Shown piece after piece: positions 1-7,908 of a stretch of DNA of 64,000 nt. Source of the stretch: DASYPQ01 sp036006425 (GTDB taxonomy: Bacteria; Planctomycetota; UBA1135; GCA-002686595). Within the stretch, counting starts at the first letter, position 1. Each line of letters begins with the position of its first letter. A program made the position numbers and the translations under genes. The DNA lies in NCBI GenBank assembly GCA_036006425.1, contig DASYPQ010000011.1, positions 124,001 through 188,000 of the forward strand. Reading direction: 5' to 3'. Below the pieces are notes generated by a model. That model saw only the letters and a program-made list of their open reading frames with translations. It did no database searches and had not been told where the DNA came from.

Positions 1-856
1 ACGGGACGTTGTAGACGACGCCCGGGATCACTCCGGTGTTCTGGGTCGTCCCCGCGGTGAACTTGACGTTGACCGTCGCGGCGAAGTTCGAGCCGAGAAT
101 CGTCAGCGCCCCGCCCGTGGTGTTCGAGCCGGTGTAGCTCCCGATCACCGGCTTGTTCACGGGTGCCGCGCCGTAGAGCGCGGCGAGGCCGTTGACGTCG
201 TCCTGCGCGAGCGTCCGCGCGGAGGATCCGTTGCCGCAGATGAACGCGCACATCGTCGGGTTGTTGCCGCAGGTTCCCGGGCAGTTGCCGCTCTGGCTGT
301 GGTCCATCCCGAGCGCGTGTCCATACTCGTGCGCCGTGACGCCCTGGATGTCGATCTGGCTGCCGCCCGGGATTCCGGGTCCGTCCTGCCAGATCCAGCT
401 CTCGCAGAAGCTCATGCGCCAGCCGCCCGACGACGGCTCGGTGTACGCGAGCACGCCGCCGGAGCACGCTCCGAGCGGGTCGGCGGCGGACACGGTGTTG
501 CCGGCGGATCCGCTCGGCGACACTCCCTGCCAGTCCGGATCGAAGTTCTTGTTGATGGTCGTGTTGATCTGCGCGTCGAACGTGTCCGAGGCCCAGGCCT
601 GCGCGCCCTTCCAGATCGCCAGCGGAGCGCCGAGCGCGCCCGGGTGCGTCGTCTCGGCGACGTTGTTGTCGTTCGCCGTGCTGTCCGCGAAGCTGTTGAA
701 CACGCGCACGTCGCGCTGGTACCCGTTGCCCGACGTGCTGATGCCGAGGCTGACGCCTCCGAGCAGCACGAAGCCGAGGACGATGCTGGGGGCGGCGACG
801 ACGCCGATCGCCACGAGGGCGAGTCCGGTGATCGTGTTGCGACGGATGGTCTTCAT
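1..856 (-). CDS. Secreted matrixin-like zinc metalloprotease with IPT/TIG-like domain (3' end cut off)
   Basis: This is the reverse-strand start of a secreted protease; the C-terminus lies beyond the window. The ATG at 856 follows a GGAGGG ribosome site. The N-terminus (MKTIRRNTITGLALVAIGVV) is a signal peptide. The zinc-binding motif HEYGHALGMDH is complete, with His176, Glu177, His180 and His186, which is the HExxHxxGxxH pattern of matrixin (M10-type) metalloproteases. A cysteine-containing stretch follows, then a segment beginning PVIGSYTGSN that resembles an IPT/TIG immunoglobulin-like domain and runs to the window edge. The gene lies 11 bases after the partner gene at 868-1455 and is probably in one operon with it. 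Substrate unknown. Confidence 0.85.
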   Translation of the reverse strand, partial: MKTIRRNTITGLALVAIGVVAAPSIVLGFVLLGGVSLGISTSGNGYQRDVRVFNSFADSTANDNNVAETTHPGALGAPLAIWKGAQAWASDTFDAQINTTINKNFDPDWQGVSPSGSAGNTVSAADPLGACSGGVLAYTEPSSGGWRMSFCESWIWQDGPGIPGGSQIDIQGVTAHEYGHALGMDHSQSGNCPGTCGNNPTMCAFICGNGSSARTLAQDDVNGLAALYGAAPVNKPVIGSYTGSNTTGGALTILGSNFAATVNVKFTAGTTQNTGVIPGVVYNVP

Positions 857-867
857 GGGGCCCTCCT

Positions 868-1455
868 CTATTTCCGCTGCCGCTTGGCGGCGGCCTGGGC
901 CACGTGGGTCTTCGCGTCGGCGAGCAGCGCGTTGTCCTGGAACGCGAAACCGCCGCCCTTGCCGAGGACGACCTGCCGATCCGCTCCGTTCGTGTCCTTG
1001 AACGAGAGCACGCGGTAGACCTCGGCGTAGGAGTCCACCTGGTAGACGCCCGCGCCGAAGGTCTGCTCCCCGAACCGGCGCAGCGCCAGGAAGAGGAGGA
1101 GCCTGCGATCCTCGCGAATGTCCTCGGAGGACGGCGTGATTGTCGTCGTCGGGCTGCCAGGGCGGACGCCGCCCCGGAAGAAGAAGTGCACGTCGAAATC
1201 GCGTGCGCCGGTGACGAGGGATTCTTCTGCGCGGAAGGTCACGAGGGTCCAGAGCACGGACTCGCCGTTGACCTCCTTCGCCATGCGCTCCTCGATGCTG
1301 ACCACCTTGCCGACCACGACTTCGTCGCCGGCGAGGACCATCTGTTCGTCGAGCGTGCGCGGGATCACGCAGGCGAGGACGATCGGCGCCGCGACGACGA
1401 GCGCGAGCGACGCGAGTGCAAGGGAAAGGAGCAGCTTCCTGTTCGATGTACGCAT
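868..1455 (-). CDS. Secreted protein of unknown function, partner of the metalloprotease
   Basis: A 195-residue protein with a clear signal peptide (LLLSLALASLALVVAAP) ending at a single Cys in the context LACVIPRT. I chose the ATG at 1455, not the longer frame, because AAAGGAAG lies 5-10 bases upstream and the signal peptide starts there. The body is beta-strand-like, rich in Val, Phe and Arg, without a motif I recognise. It ends in a basic Lys/Arg-rich tail. The gene is 11 bases upstream of the metalloprotease gene, so the two are probably co-transcribed. A role as inhibitor, chaperone or co-secreted factor of the protease is only a guess from position. Confidence 0.7.
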   Translation of the reverse strand: MRTSNRKLLLSLALASLALVVAAPIVLACVIPRTLDEQMVLAGDEVVVGKVVSIEERMAKEVNGESVLWTLVTFRAEESLVTGARDFDVHFFFRGGVRPGSPTTTITPSSEDIREDRRLLLFLALRRFGEQTFGAGVYQVDSYAEVYRVLSFKDTNGADRQVVLGKGGGFAFQDNALLADAKTHVAQAAAKRQRK

Positions 1456-1569
1456 GACGACTTCCTTTTTACGTGCCGGGAGGGAGGGTCTCCGGAGCGC
1501 AACCCATGCTAGGTGACTCGGTCGATTCCGGCAATTCGCGTGATAGGATCCGCGCACCGGAGGACCTCG

Positions 1570-2586
1570 ATGACGAACATGTCAGTCGCCCTGTTCACGC
1601 TCGTCTGTGCGATCGCTCCCGCTCAGGATCCCGCGGTCGCGCCGCCGCAGCAGCAGAAGAAGCCCGCTCCGATCTACGACGAGCAGGCCGACGCCAAGGC
1701 GGTCGTCGCGTCGGCCGTCGAGCGCGCGAAGAAGGAGAACCGCAGAGTCCTGGTCCAGTGGGGCGCGAACTGGTGCGGATGGTGCCACCGTCTCCACGAC
1801 CTCTGTCGCGCGGACAAGGACCTCGCAAAGGAGCTCCTCTACGAGTACGACGTCGTGCTCGTCGACGTCGGGCGGTTCGACAAGAACATCGATCTCGCCA
1901 CGGGCTACGGCGCGAAACTGAAGGAGACCGGGATCCCGTACCTCACCGTGCTCGACGCGGACGGCAAGGTGCTCGCGAATCAGGACACCGGCGGCTTCGA
2001 GTCGGGCGACAAGACGAAGCCCGGACACGATCCGAAGAAGGTGCTCGAGTTCCTGAAGTCCCATCGAGCGCAGCCGGCGAAGGCGCGGGAACTCCTCGAT
2101 GCGGCGCTCGCGAGCGCGAAGCCCGACGGACGACGCGTGTTCGTCCATTTCGGCGCGCCGTGGTGCGGCTGGTGCCACAAGCTCGAGAACTGGATGGCCT
2201 CGGCGGAGATCGCGCCGATCCTCGCCAAGGAATTCGTCGAGGTGAAGATCGACACGGACCGCGCCACGGGCGGCAGCGACATGCTCGCCGCGATGCGTGC
2301 GAAGGCCGCCGAGAAGGCCGGGCGCGCTCCAAAGGACGGCGGGATCCCGTGGTTCGTCTTCCTCGATGCGCAGGGAGAGATGCTCGCCGACAGCGACGGC
2401 CCGGAGGGCAACACGGGCTTCCCGTCGCAGCCCGCGGAGATCGATCACTTCGTCGCGATGCTGAAGAAGAGCTGCACGAAGCTGACGAGCGGCGACATCG
2501 AGCTGCTCAAGAACTCGTTGACCGCCGTGCGTGAAAAGGCCGAGCGCGAGCAAGCGGAGCGCGCGAAGGCCGAGAAGAAGTCCTGA
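1570..2586 (+). CDS. Periplasmic protein with two thioredoxin-like domains
   Basis: A 338-residue exported protein with tandem thioredoxin-like domains. Each carries the same redox motif WCGWCH (Cys69/Cys72 and Cys199/Cys202). The spacing and the following Lys/His and cis-Pro segments (GIPYLTVLD and GIPWFVFLD) fit the Thioredoxin_7/DUF255-like family. The N-terminus MTNMSVALFTLVCAIAPAQD is a signal peptide, so it probably acts on disulfides outside the cytoplasm. The C-terminus is a charged Lys/Glu/Arg helix. The ATG at 1570 was chosen because GGAGG lies directly before it. Two identical active sites in one chain suggest relay or higher-capacity disulfide exchange, which is inference. Confidence 0.85.
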   Translation: MTNMSVALFTLVCAIAPAQDPAVAPPQQQKKPAPIYDEQADAKAVVASAVERAKKENRRVLVQWGANWCGWCHRLHDLCRADKDLAKELLYEYDVVLVDVGRFDKNIDLATGYGAKLKETGIPYLTVLDADGKVLANQDTGGFESGDKTKPGHDPKKVLEFLKSHRAQPAKARELLDAALASAKPDGRRVFVHFGAPWCGWCHKLENWMASAEIAPILAKEFVEVKIDTDRATGGSDMLAAMRAKAAEKAGRAPKDGGIPWFVFLDAQGEMLADSDGPEGNTGFPSQPAEIDHFVAMLKKSCTKLTSGDIELLKNSLTAVREKAEREQAERAKAEKKS

Positions 2587-2612
2587 CGACCCCAACTCCC
2601 GGAGGACATGAC

Positions 2613-2768
2613 ATGGCTCGCGACGCGACCGTTTCGAATCAGAAGAAGATCCTGTCGAACCAGAAGCTGATCCTCGGCAACCAGCGCGCGATCCGCGCGA
2701 CGCAGGGGAAGATCCTCGCGAACCAGCGCGCGATCTTGGCGAATCAGCGGAAGATTCTCGCCAAGTAG
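2613..2768 (+). CDS. Heptad-repeat microprotein (51 aa)
   Basis: A complete 51-residue reading frame from ATG at 2613, with GGAGG seven bases upstream, to TAG. After a short leader (MARDATVS) it consists of six consecutive seven-residue units: NQKKILS, NQKLILG, NQRAIRA, TQGKILA, NQRAILA, NQRKILA. The Ile and Leu fall at fixed a/d-like heptad positions and Asn-Gln opens five of the six units, so it should form a continuous amphipathic helix and a parallel coiled coil. There is no signal peptide. It sits 26 bases after the double-thioredoxin gene and is probably read from the same transcript. Function unknown. Confidence 0.75.
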   Translation: MARDATVSNQKKILSNQKLILGNQRAIRATQGKILANQRAILANQRKILAK

Positions 2769-2772
2769 GCGG

Positions 2773-3192
2773 TCAGGCGGAGTGGACGCCCACGCGCTGC
2801 TCGGCCGTGCGCGTCTCGAGCTGCCGCACGTAGCGGAGCAGGACCTTGGACAGGCGATCGCGGTCGCAAGGGATCTCCGTCAGCACGATCTCCAGCGGAT
2901 GAGGGCTGCTTTCGCGCTGGAGTCGCAGCGCTTCCTCCAGGTCTTGTTCGGTGCAGAAGTGCTCGCGGACGGCGAGCTCTCCGAGGCGCAGATGCGGCTC
3001 CGCGGTCTGCAGCTCGAGGAGGTGCATCATCTCGGCCATCGTCAGGTGGCCGCGCTGTCGCAGGATCTTGCCGATCGGGACCCACGCCTCCTGGACGCGG
3101 CTGCGGATGCCTGCTGCGACGGACGCGGAGAGGATCTGCTCCTCGACGAGCATGTCGAGGAGACCGGGGGGAAGCGTGCGCGAGGCGTTCAT
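2773..3192 (-). CDS. Stand-alone MshEN-like (GspE N-terminal) domain protein
   Basis: A 139-residue cytoplasmic protein with no signal peptide. It shows two related helical halves, around residues 10-60 (VEEQILSASVAAGIRSRV ... IGKILRQRGHLT) and 65-115 (RLGELAVREHFCTEQDLEEA). The pattern LGE-L---G-LT-EQLEEAL-LQ is that of the MshEN domain found at the N-terminus of type II/IV secretion ATPases, where it can bind cyclic di-GMP. No ATPase domain follows, so this is the domain alone. The start at 3192 was chosen because the longer frame begins with non-conserved basic residues. It is convergent with the microprotein gene, separated by four bases. Confidence 0.55.
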   Translation of the reverse strand: MNASRTLPPGLLDMLVEEQILSASVAAGIRSRVQEAWVPIGKILRQRGHLTMAEMMHLLELQTAEPHLRLGELAVREHFCTEQDLEEALRLQRESSPHPLEIVLTEIPCDRDRLSKVLLRYVRQLETRTAEQRVGVHSA

Positions 3193-3317
3193 GGGGGGCC
3201 TCTTCGACAATCGGGCCGCGCGCACTGCAGCGGAACCGGAGCGCCGCCTACGATGCGCGCGGCAAAATCCGCGGATCGCGGGTCCCAGGACCCGCTCCCC
3301 GACGAACCCGATCGCCC

Positions 3318-3797
3318 ATGAAGACTCTCCTGTTCGGCATTGCGCTGCTCGCGTTCACGTCCTGCTCGCAGCCGCATCCGACGCCCGCGACTGCACCCAT
3401 CTCGCCCATGACTCCGATCACCAAGACCGAGGAAGAGTGGAAGAAGACCCTCACCCCCGAGCAATTCGACGTGCTCCGGAATCGCGGCACGGAACGCGCC
3501 TTCACCGGCAAGTTCTGGGACAGCCACGAGAAGGGGACGTACGTCTGCGCCGGTTGCGGTCTCGAGCTCTTCTCCTCGGACGACAAGTTCGACTCGGGGT
3601 GCGGTTGGCCCTCGTACTCGAAGCCGGCGACCGCGCTCACGGAGATCGAGGACACGAGTCACGGCATGGTCCGCGAGGAGGTCCGTTGCCCGCGCTGCGG
3701 CGGTCACCTCGGTCACGTGTTCGACGACGGACCGAAGCCGACCGGTCAGCGCTACTGCATCAACTCGGCGAGCCTCGGCTTCAAGCCGAAGCCCTGA
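3318..3797 (+). CDS. msrB: Lipoprotein peptide-methionine (R)-S-oxide reductase MsrB
   Basis: MsrB reduces methionine-R-sulfoxide in oxidised proteins. The domain spans about residues 35-157. It has the structural zinc cysteines (Cys77/Cys80 in CAGC, Cys124/Cys127 in CPRC), the conserved GCGWPS segment and the catalytic cysteine 147 in RYCINS. The N-terminus MKTLLFGIALLAFTSC is a lipoprotein signal peptide with a lipobox ending at Cys16. The enzyme is therefore expected to be anchored in an envelope membrane and to repair exported proteins. The domain is full length. The gene stands alone, with the SGNH hydrolase gene converging on it. Confidence 0.95.
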   Translation: MKTLLFGIALLAFTSCSQPHPTPATAPISPMTPITKTEEEWKKTLTPEQFDVLRNRGTERAFTGKFWDSHEKGTYVCAGCGLELFSSDDKFDSGCGWPSYSKPATALTEIEDTSHGMVREEVRCPRCGGHLGHVFDDGPKPTGQRYCINSASLGFKPKP

Positions 3798-3827
3798 CGC
3801 GCGGCCTCGCGCAGCGGCTCGCGGCCG

Positions 3828-4934
3828 CTAGTCCTTCGTGTGCTGATCGATCAGCGGGCCGAGCGCGTCGTACACCATGCGCGCCTGGAACCGGTGCCCG
3901 TCCGGACTCAGGTGGCAGTCGTCGTCGAACAGTTCGGGATGCTCGTTCAGCGGCGCGGCCTCCAGGATCGGAGTGTCGTAGCGAGCCGCGACCTCGCGAA
4001 GGACCTGGTTGTCGCGCTCGACGAGCTGTCCGAGTTCCCCGAAGAGCCTCGTGTCGTGGTCCAGCTCGTCGAGATCGTACTTCTCGGGCCGTTCCGGCAT
4101 CGTGCACATCAGGACCGTGATGCCGTGGTCGCGGCAGAGCTCGAGCATGCTCTCGGTGCTGCGACGGAACGTCACCATGCGCTCGGGGTCGTGGCAGTTG
4201 TGGATCGCCTCGTCGACGGTCGGCTTGTTCTCCCAGACGAGACCCGCGTAGAGCGGATGCTCTTCGGCTTCCGACCAGCCGAAGCGCTCGCCGCGCACCG
4301 TGCAGGCGAGCATGAAGAGGCGCGACTTCTTGAACAGCTCCTTGTGCAGGTAGTTCGAGACCGTGAAGTTGAACCCGACGCGCCGGAAGTGCGTGTAGTC
4401 CGAGCGGTAGTTGTTGTAGGTCTGCGCGACGATCTCGTTGCGCGACGGCAGGATGACCACGACGTCGGGCTCCAGCGGGAGGATGCGGAGCTCGAGGTTG
4501 ATCAGCAGCTCGCTCGAGACGTAGCCGAGCGTCCCGGTGTTGACGACTTCCCAGTGATCGTGTCGCTGCGCCATCAGCTTGCCGAGCTGCGCGGGGTACG
4601 AGTCCTCGGGGTCGTTCATGCCGCCGTACGTCGTCGACGCGCCGAGACAGACGAGACGGCGCACGTCCGGAGCCTTCTTCGCCTCCATCGGAGGTCCGCG
4701 GAAACCGAGCGCGTTGTGCCCGGGGAACGCCGGATTGAGCACGTACGGGAGGTACGGGTAGCACGCGAACCGGCCGCGGACGGGCGAGTGCGTCGTCAGC
4801 TGCTCCATGCGCTCAGGCGTGTAGCGCGACGACGCCCAGAGCCGCGCCGCGACCTCCGCCACGACGAGATAGAGCGGGAGCCCGAGGATCGTCAGCCAGA
4901 CGCGGCGGCGAACGAGAGATGTGCTGTCGGTCAT
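3828..4934 (-). CDS. Membrane-anchored SGNH/GDSL-type hydrolase
   Basis: A 368-residue protein with an N-terminal membrane helix (VWLTILGLPLYLVVAEVAA, about residues 12-30) and an SGNH-hydrolase-like domain outside. Block I is GAST with candidate nucleophile Ser100. A later PSRNE contains the oxyanion-type Asn, and the C-terminal DCHLSPDGH supplies the Asp/His pair of block V. Such enzymes deacylate sugars, lipids or polysaccharides; the substrate here is unknown. The start at 4934 was chosen because the membrane helix follows directly. On the reverse strand TAAGAT lies about 20 bases upstream as a possible -10 element. The gene lies 194 bases downstream of the RNase R-like gene. Confidence 0.8.
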   Translation of the reverse strand: MTDSTSLVRRRVWLTILGLPLYLVVAEVAARLWASSRYTPERMEQLTTHSPVRGRFACYPYLPYVLNPAFPGHNALGFRGPPMEAKKAPDVRRLVCLGASTTYGGMNDPEDSYPAQLGKLMAQRHDHWEVVNTGTLGYVSSELLINLELRILPLEPDVVVILPSRNEIVAQTYNNYRSDYTHFRRVGFNFTVSNYLHKELFKKSRLFMLACTVRGERFGWSEAEEHPLYAGLVWENKPTVDEAIHNCHDPERMVTFRRSTESMLELCRDHGITVLMCTMPERPEKYDLDELDHDTRLFGELGQLVERDNQVLREVAARYDTPILEAAPLNEHPELFDDDCHLSPDGHRFQARMVYDALGPLIDQHTKD

Positions 4935-5128
4935 GTCGCGGGGGACGCGGAATCTTACAATCGATTCCGGCGCACCGTGATCTGGACGCGGCCCTTTTTG
5001 GCTGGAAAACCGCGACGACCTGGAAACTTCTTCGCGCGCGGAACACGCCGACTCGCCGGTGCTCCAGGCAGGGATACGTTTCCGCAATTGCGTTCGTCAC
5101 CCGCGGAGGTCGCGGGTTCGAGCGCCGC

Positions 5129-6874
5129 TCACGCCAGTTCGAGCATCACCTGGAGCCGCACGAAGTCGACATCCTTGATGCGCACGGCGACGGGATGGCC
5201 TTCGGTGAAGGAGAGGGACTTGCGCCCGCTCTTGACGAGCAGCGTCGGTCCCTTGACGTCGCTCCGTTCCCCGATCGCGCGCGCGGGCAGGAATCCCCCG
5301 ACGTTGTACGGCCGCAGCCGCACCTCCATGCCGTAGGGAGACACGCGCACGACGAGCGCGTCGATCTTCTCGCCGATGTGCCCGTGCATGAACTGGCAGA
5401 CTTTCAGGTCGAAGATCGCGTGCTCGGCCATCTCGGCGAGCTCCGACATCATCGAGCAGTGCGCCGCGACCGAGTTGAGGTCGGCGAGGAGATCCTCCGC
5501 CTTGAGCTCCGCCTCCGCCTCGCCGCCGCGGCTCTCGATCGCCCACAGCCAGCGGTGCACGAGGAGATCGGGATAGCGCCGGATCGGCGACGTGAAGTGC
5601 AGATAGGCCTTGCGCGCGAGCCCGAAGTGCGTCGCGACGTCCTCGTGGTCGTGCACCTCGTACACGGCGCGCTCGATCAGGCCCATGATCCGCTGGATCA
5701 GGGCCTCGGCATTCGACTTCTTCCGCGCGGCCTGGATCAGGCGCGCGATGTCGCGCCCGGTCAGCCTGTCCTTCTTCGGCACGCGGATGCCGTGCTCCTC
5801 GAGCGCCTTCGCGACGGACTCGATCTCCTCCGGGTCCTTTTCCGGATGCACGCGGTAGATCGTCGGGAGCCCGCGCGACCGGAACAGGTCGCCGACGGCC
5901 TGGTTGGCCGCTAGCGCGGTCTCCTCGATCAGCGTCATCGAAAAGTACCGCGGCGCATCGACGACGCCCGTGACCTCGTGGTGCTCGTCGAAGACGAACT
6001 TCTGCTCGGTCGAGGCGAGTCGCATCGAGCCCTTCGCGTCCCGGATCGCCTGCTGGCGGACCGTCCACTTCTGGAAGAGGCGCAGGGACGGTTCGAGGAA
6101 CGCGAGCTCGCGCTTCGCCGGCGTGTCCGCCCCGTCGAGGAGCTCCTGGACCTCCTTGTACGTGTTGCGGCGCACGCTCTTGATGACGCTCTTGCCGACG
6201 CGGGCCGAGACGCGATCGCCCTTCGCGTCGAACTCCATCAACACCGAGTACGCGAGCCGCTCGCGACCGCCGACGAGCGAGCACAGATGGTTCGAGAGCT
6301 CCTCCGGGAGCATCGGGATCACCTGATCCGCGACGTACACGCTCGTCGCGCGCGCGAGCGCCTCGTCGTCGAGTGCCGTCTTCGGCCGCACGTAGTGCGC
6401 GACGTCGGCGATGTGCACGCCGACCTCGACGCGCCCCTCCCCGAGGTCCTTGATGCTGATCGCGTCGTCGAAGTCCTTCGCGTCCTCGCCGTCGATGGTG
6501 TAGACGGTCTCGCCGCGCAGGTCCCAGCGCCCCGCGAAGTCCTTCGGGTGGGGATCGCGCGGGAGCGCCGCGACCTCCGCCTTCACGTCCTTCGGGAACA
6601 CCGTCCGCAGCCGGAAGGACTCGAGGAGCTGCATCTCCTCGGATTCCTCCGAGCGGTAGACGGCGGGCCCGTGCTCCATCGCGCCGAACGCGCTCGGCCG
6701 GCGATCGATGCGGTCGCGCGCGCTGCGCTCCAGCGTCGGGTCGCCGTGGGCCGCGATCACGTCGCGCAAGCCGGCTTCGGGCGTCGCGCGGGCCTTCGGC
6801 GTCGGCTCGACGCCGCGCGCCTTGGCGAGGTCGCGGAAGTTCTTGAAGCCGGAGTCCTTCGGTTTCTCGGTCAT
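5129..6874 (-). CDS. RNase R/II-family 3'-5' exoribonuclease lacking the N-terminal cold-shock domains
   Basis: An RNB-domain exoribonuclease that degrades RNA processively from the 3' end. The active-site motif DGEDAKDFDDA is complete (Asp128, Asp131, Asp134, Asp136, Asp137). The later TSPIRRYPDLLVHR is the typical RNB C-terminal signature, and the last 75 residues look like an S1-type OB fold. At 581 residues it is shorter than usual RNase R (about 750-800) because the helix-turn-helix and cold-shock domains are absent. The first 110 residues contain no recognisable OB fold. It is the last gene of a reverse-strand operon, 12 bases after the acyltransferase gene. A second RNB enzyme is encoded at 59113-60588. 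Confidence 0.9.
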   Translation of the reverse strand: MTEKPKDSGFKNFRDLAKARGVEPTPKARATPEAGLRDVIAAHGDPTLERSARDRIDRRPSAFGAMEHGPAVYRSEESEEMQLLESFRLRTVFPKDVKAEVAALPRDPHPKDFAGRWDLRGETVYTIDGEDAKDFDDAISIKDLGEGRVEVGVHIADVAHYVRPKTALDDEALARATSVYVADQVIPMLPEELSNHLCSLVGGRERLAYSVLMEFDAKGDRVSARVGKSVIKSVRRNTYKEVQELLDGADTPAKRELAFLEPSLRLFQKWTVRQQAIRDAKGSMRLASTEQKFVFDEHHEVTGVVDAPRYFSMTLIEETALAANQAVGDLFRSRGLPTIYRVHPEKDPEEIESVAKALEEHGIRVPKKDRLTGRDIARLIQAARKKSNAEALIQRIMGLIERAVYEVHDHEDVATHFGLARKAYLHFTSPIRRYPDLLVHRWLWAIESRGGEAEAELKAEDLLADLNSVAAHCSMMSELAEMAEHAIFDLKVCQFMHGHIGEKIDALVVRVSPYGMEVRLRPYNVGGFLPARAIGERSDVKGPTLLVKSGRKSLSFTEGHPVAVRIKDVDFVRLQVMLELA

Positions 6875-6886
6875 GAAGCGACCAGA

Positions 6887-7903
6887 CTACGCCGCACGCT
6901 TTTCGACGGCGAGTTCCGGCCCCGGGGCGTCGCGGTTCGAGACTCTCCCCGTGAAGAGCTCGTGCCAGCGGACGCCGAGCGCGCGCAGCGCCCAGACGGA
7001 GGCGAGCGCGAGGCACCAGACGAGCGCGGTGTGCAGCCATGCGGGCCACGAGAACACGTCGAACACCGTGCCGAGGATCTTTCCGATCAATGGATGCACG
7101 AGGTAGATCCCGAACGTCGCCGTCGCGACGCGTCGCACGGCGTCCGGCACGGCCACGCGCCAGCCGAAGCCGACGCAGGCGAGCGGGATCGCGAACGCGA
7201 AACGGCGCGGCAGGTCCTCCGGAGGACCGCCGGACGGGGAGAGCGCGCCGGTGAGGATCGCGAGCAGCCCGACGCCGGCGAGCAGGAGCGCGCGCTGGCC
7301 GTCGTCGCGGGCGCGCGTGCTCTGCGCGAGCGCGAGCCCCCAGCAGATCGCGGGCGACACGCGCAGCCAGGCGCGCACGGGGAAGTCCGGCATCCGGAAC
7401 GTCAGCGCCCAGGCGACGGCCGCCGTCGCGACTGCCGCGACCGCGGACGCGACGACCGTCGCGCGGATCGGGCTCCATCGCGCCGCGACTCCTTGCAGCG
7501 CTCTCAGCGGCAACAACGCCGCGGCGGCGAAAGGCAGGAACCACAGGAAGGGATTCCCGCCGTAGAAGATCATGCCGCCTTCGAACCGGTGCCAGGGCGA
7601 GAGCCCCTTGGCCGCGTCGACTGCGGCGAGGACCGCGATGTAGATCGCCGACCAGCGCAACCACGGGACGAGCAGGTACGACGCCTTCCTGCGCGTGAAT
7701 TGCCCGAGGGTCTCCGGCTTCGAGCTGCTCGCCGCGAGCCCGAACATGACGACGAGAAACAGCGGCAGCCCGAACCCGACGCCGAACAAGTAGTCGACGC
7801 GCATGTGGTGGCGGACCACCGCGACGCTCGCGAGGATCCGCAGCGCGTCGAGCAGCGGCAGGTCGAGGCGCGTCTCCGTCCCGGCGGTCCGGACGTTCGC
7901 CAT
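6887..7903 (-). CDS. Acyltransferase-3 family membrane protein
   Basis: A 338-residue integral membrane protein with about ten predicted hydrophobic helices. The N-terminal signature LDALRILASVAVVRHHM matches acyltransferase 3 (OafA/NodX-type) enzymes, in which the conserved His of this first helix is needed for catalysis. It ends with a last-helix motif resembling TFGIYLVHPLIG, also typical. These enzymes move acyl groups onto sugars of exopolysaccharide, lipopolysaccharide or antibiotics. The start at 7903 lies five bases after the nitronate monooxygenase stop, so the genes form an operon. A much longer open frame runs upstream, but that part is a GC-rich shadow. Confidence 0.85.
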   Translation of the reverse strand: MANVRTAGTETRLDLPLLDALRILASVAVVRHHMRVDYLFGVGFGLPLFLVVMFGLAASSSKPETLGQFTRRKASYLLVPWLRWSAIYIAVLAAVDAAKGLSPWHRFEGGMIFYGGNPFLWFLPFAAAALLPLRALQGVAARWSPIRATVVASAVAAVATAAVAWALTFRMPDFPVRAWLRVSPAICWGLALAQSTRARDDGQRALLLAGVGLLAILTGALSPSGGPPEDLPRRFAFAIPLACVGFGWRVAVPDAVRRVATATFGIYLVHPLIGKILGTVFDVFSWPAWLHTALVWCLALASVWALRALGVRWHELFTGRVSNRDAPGPELAVEKRAA

Positions 7904-7908
7904 GCGCT

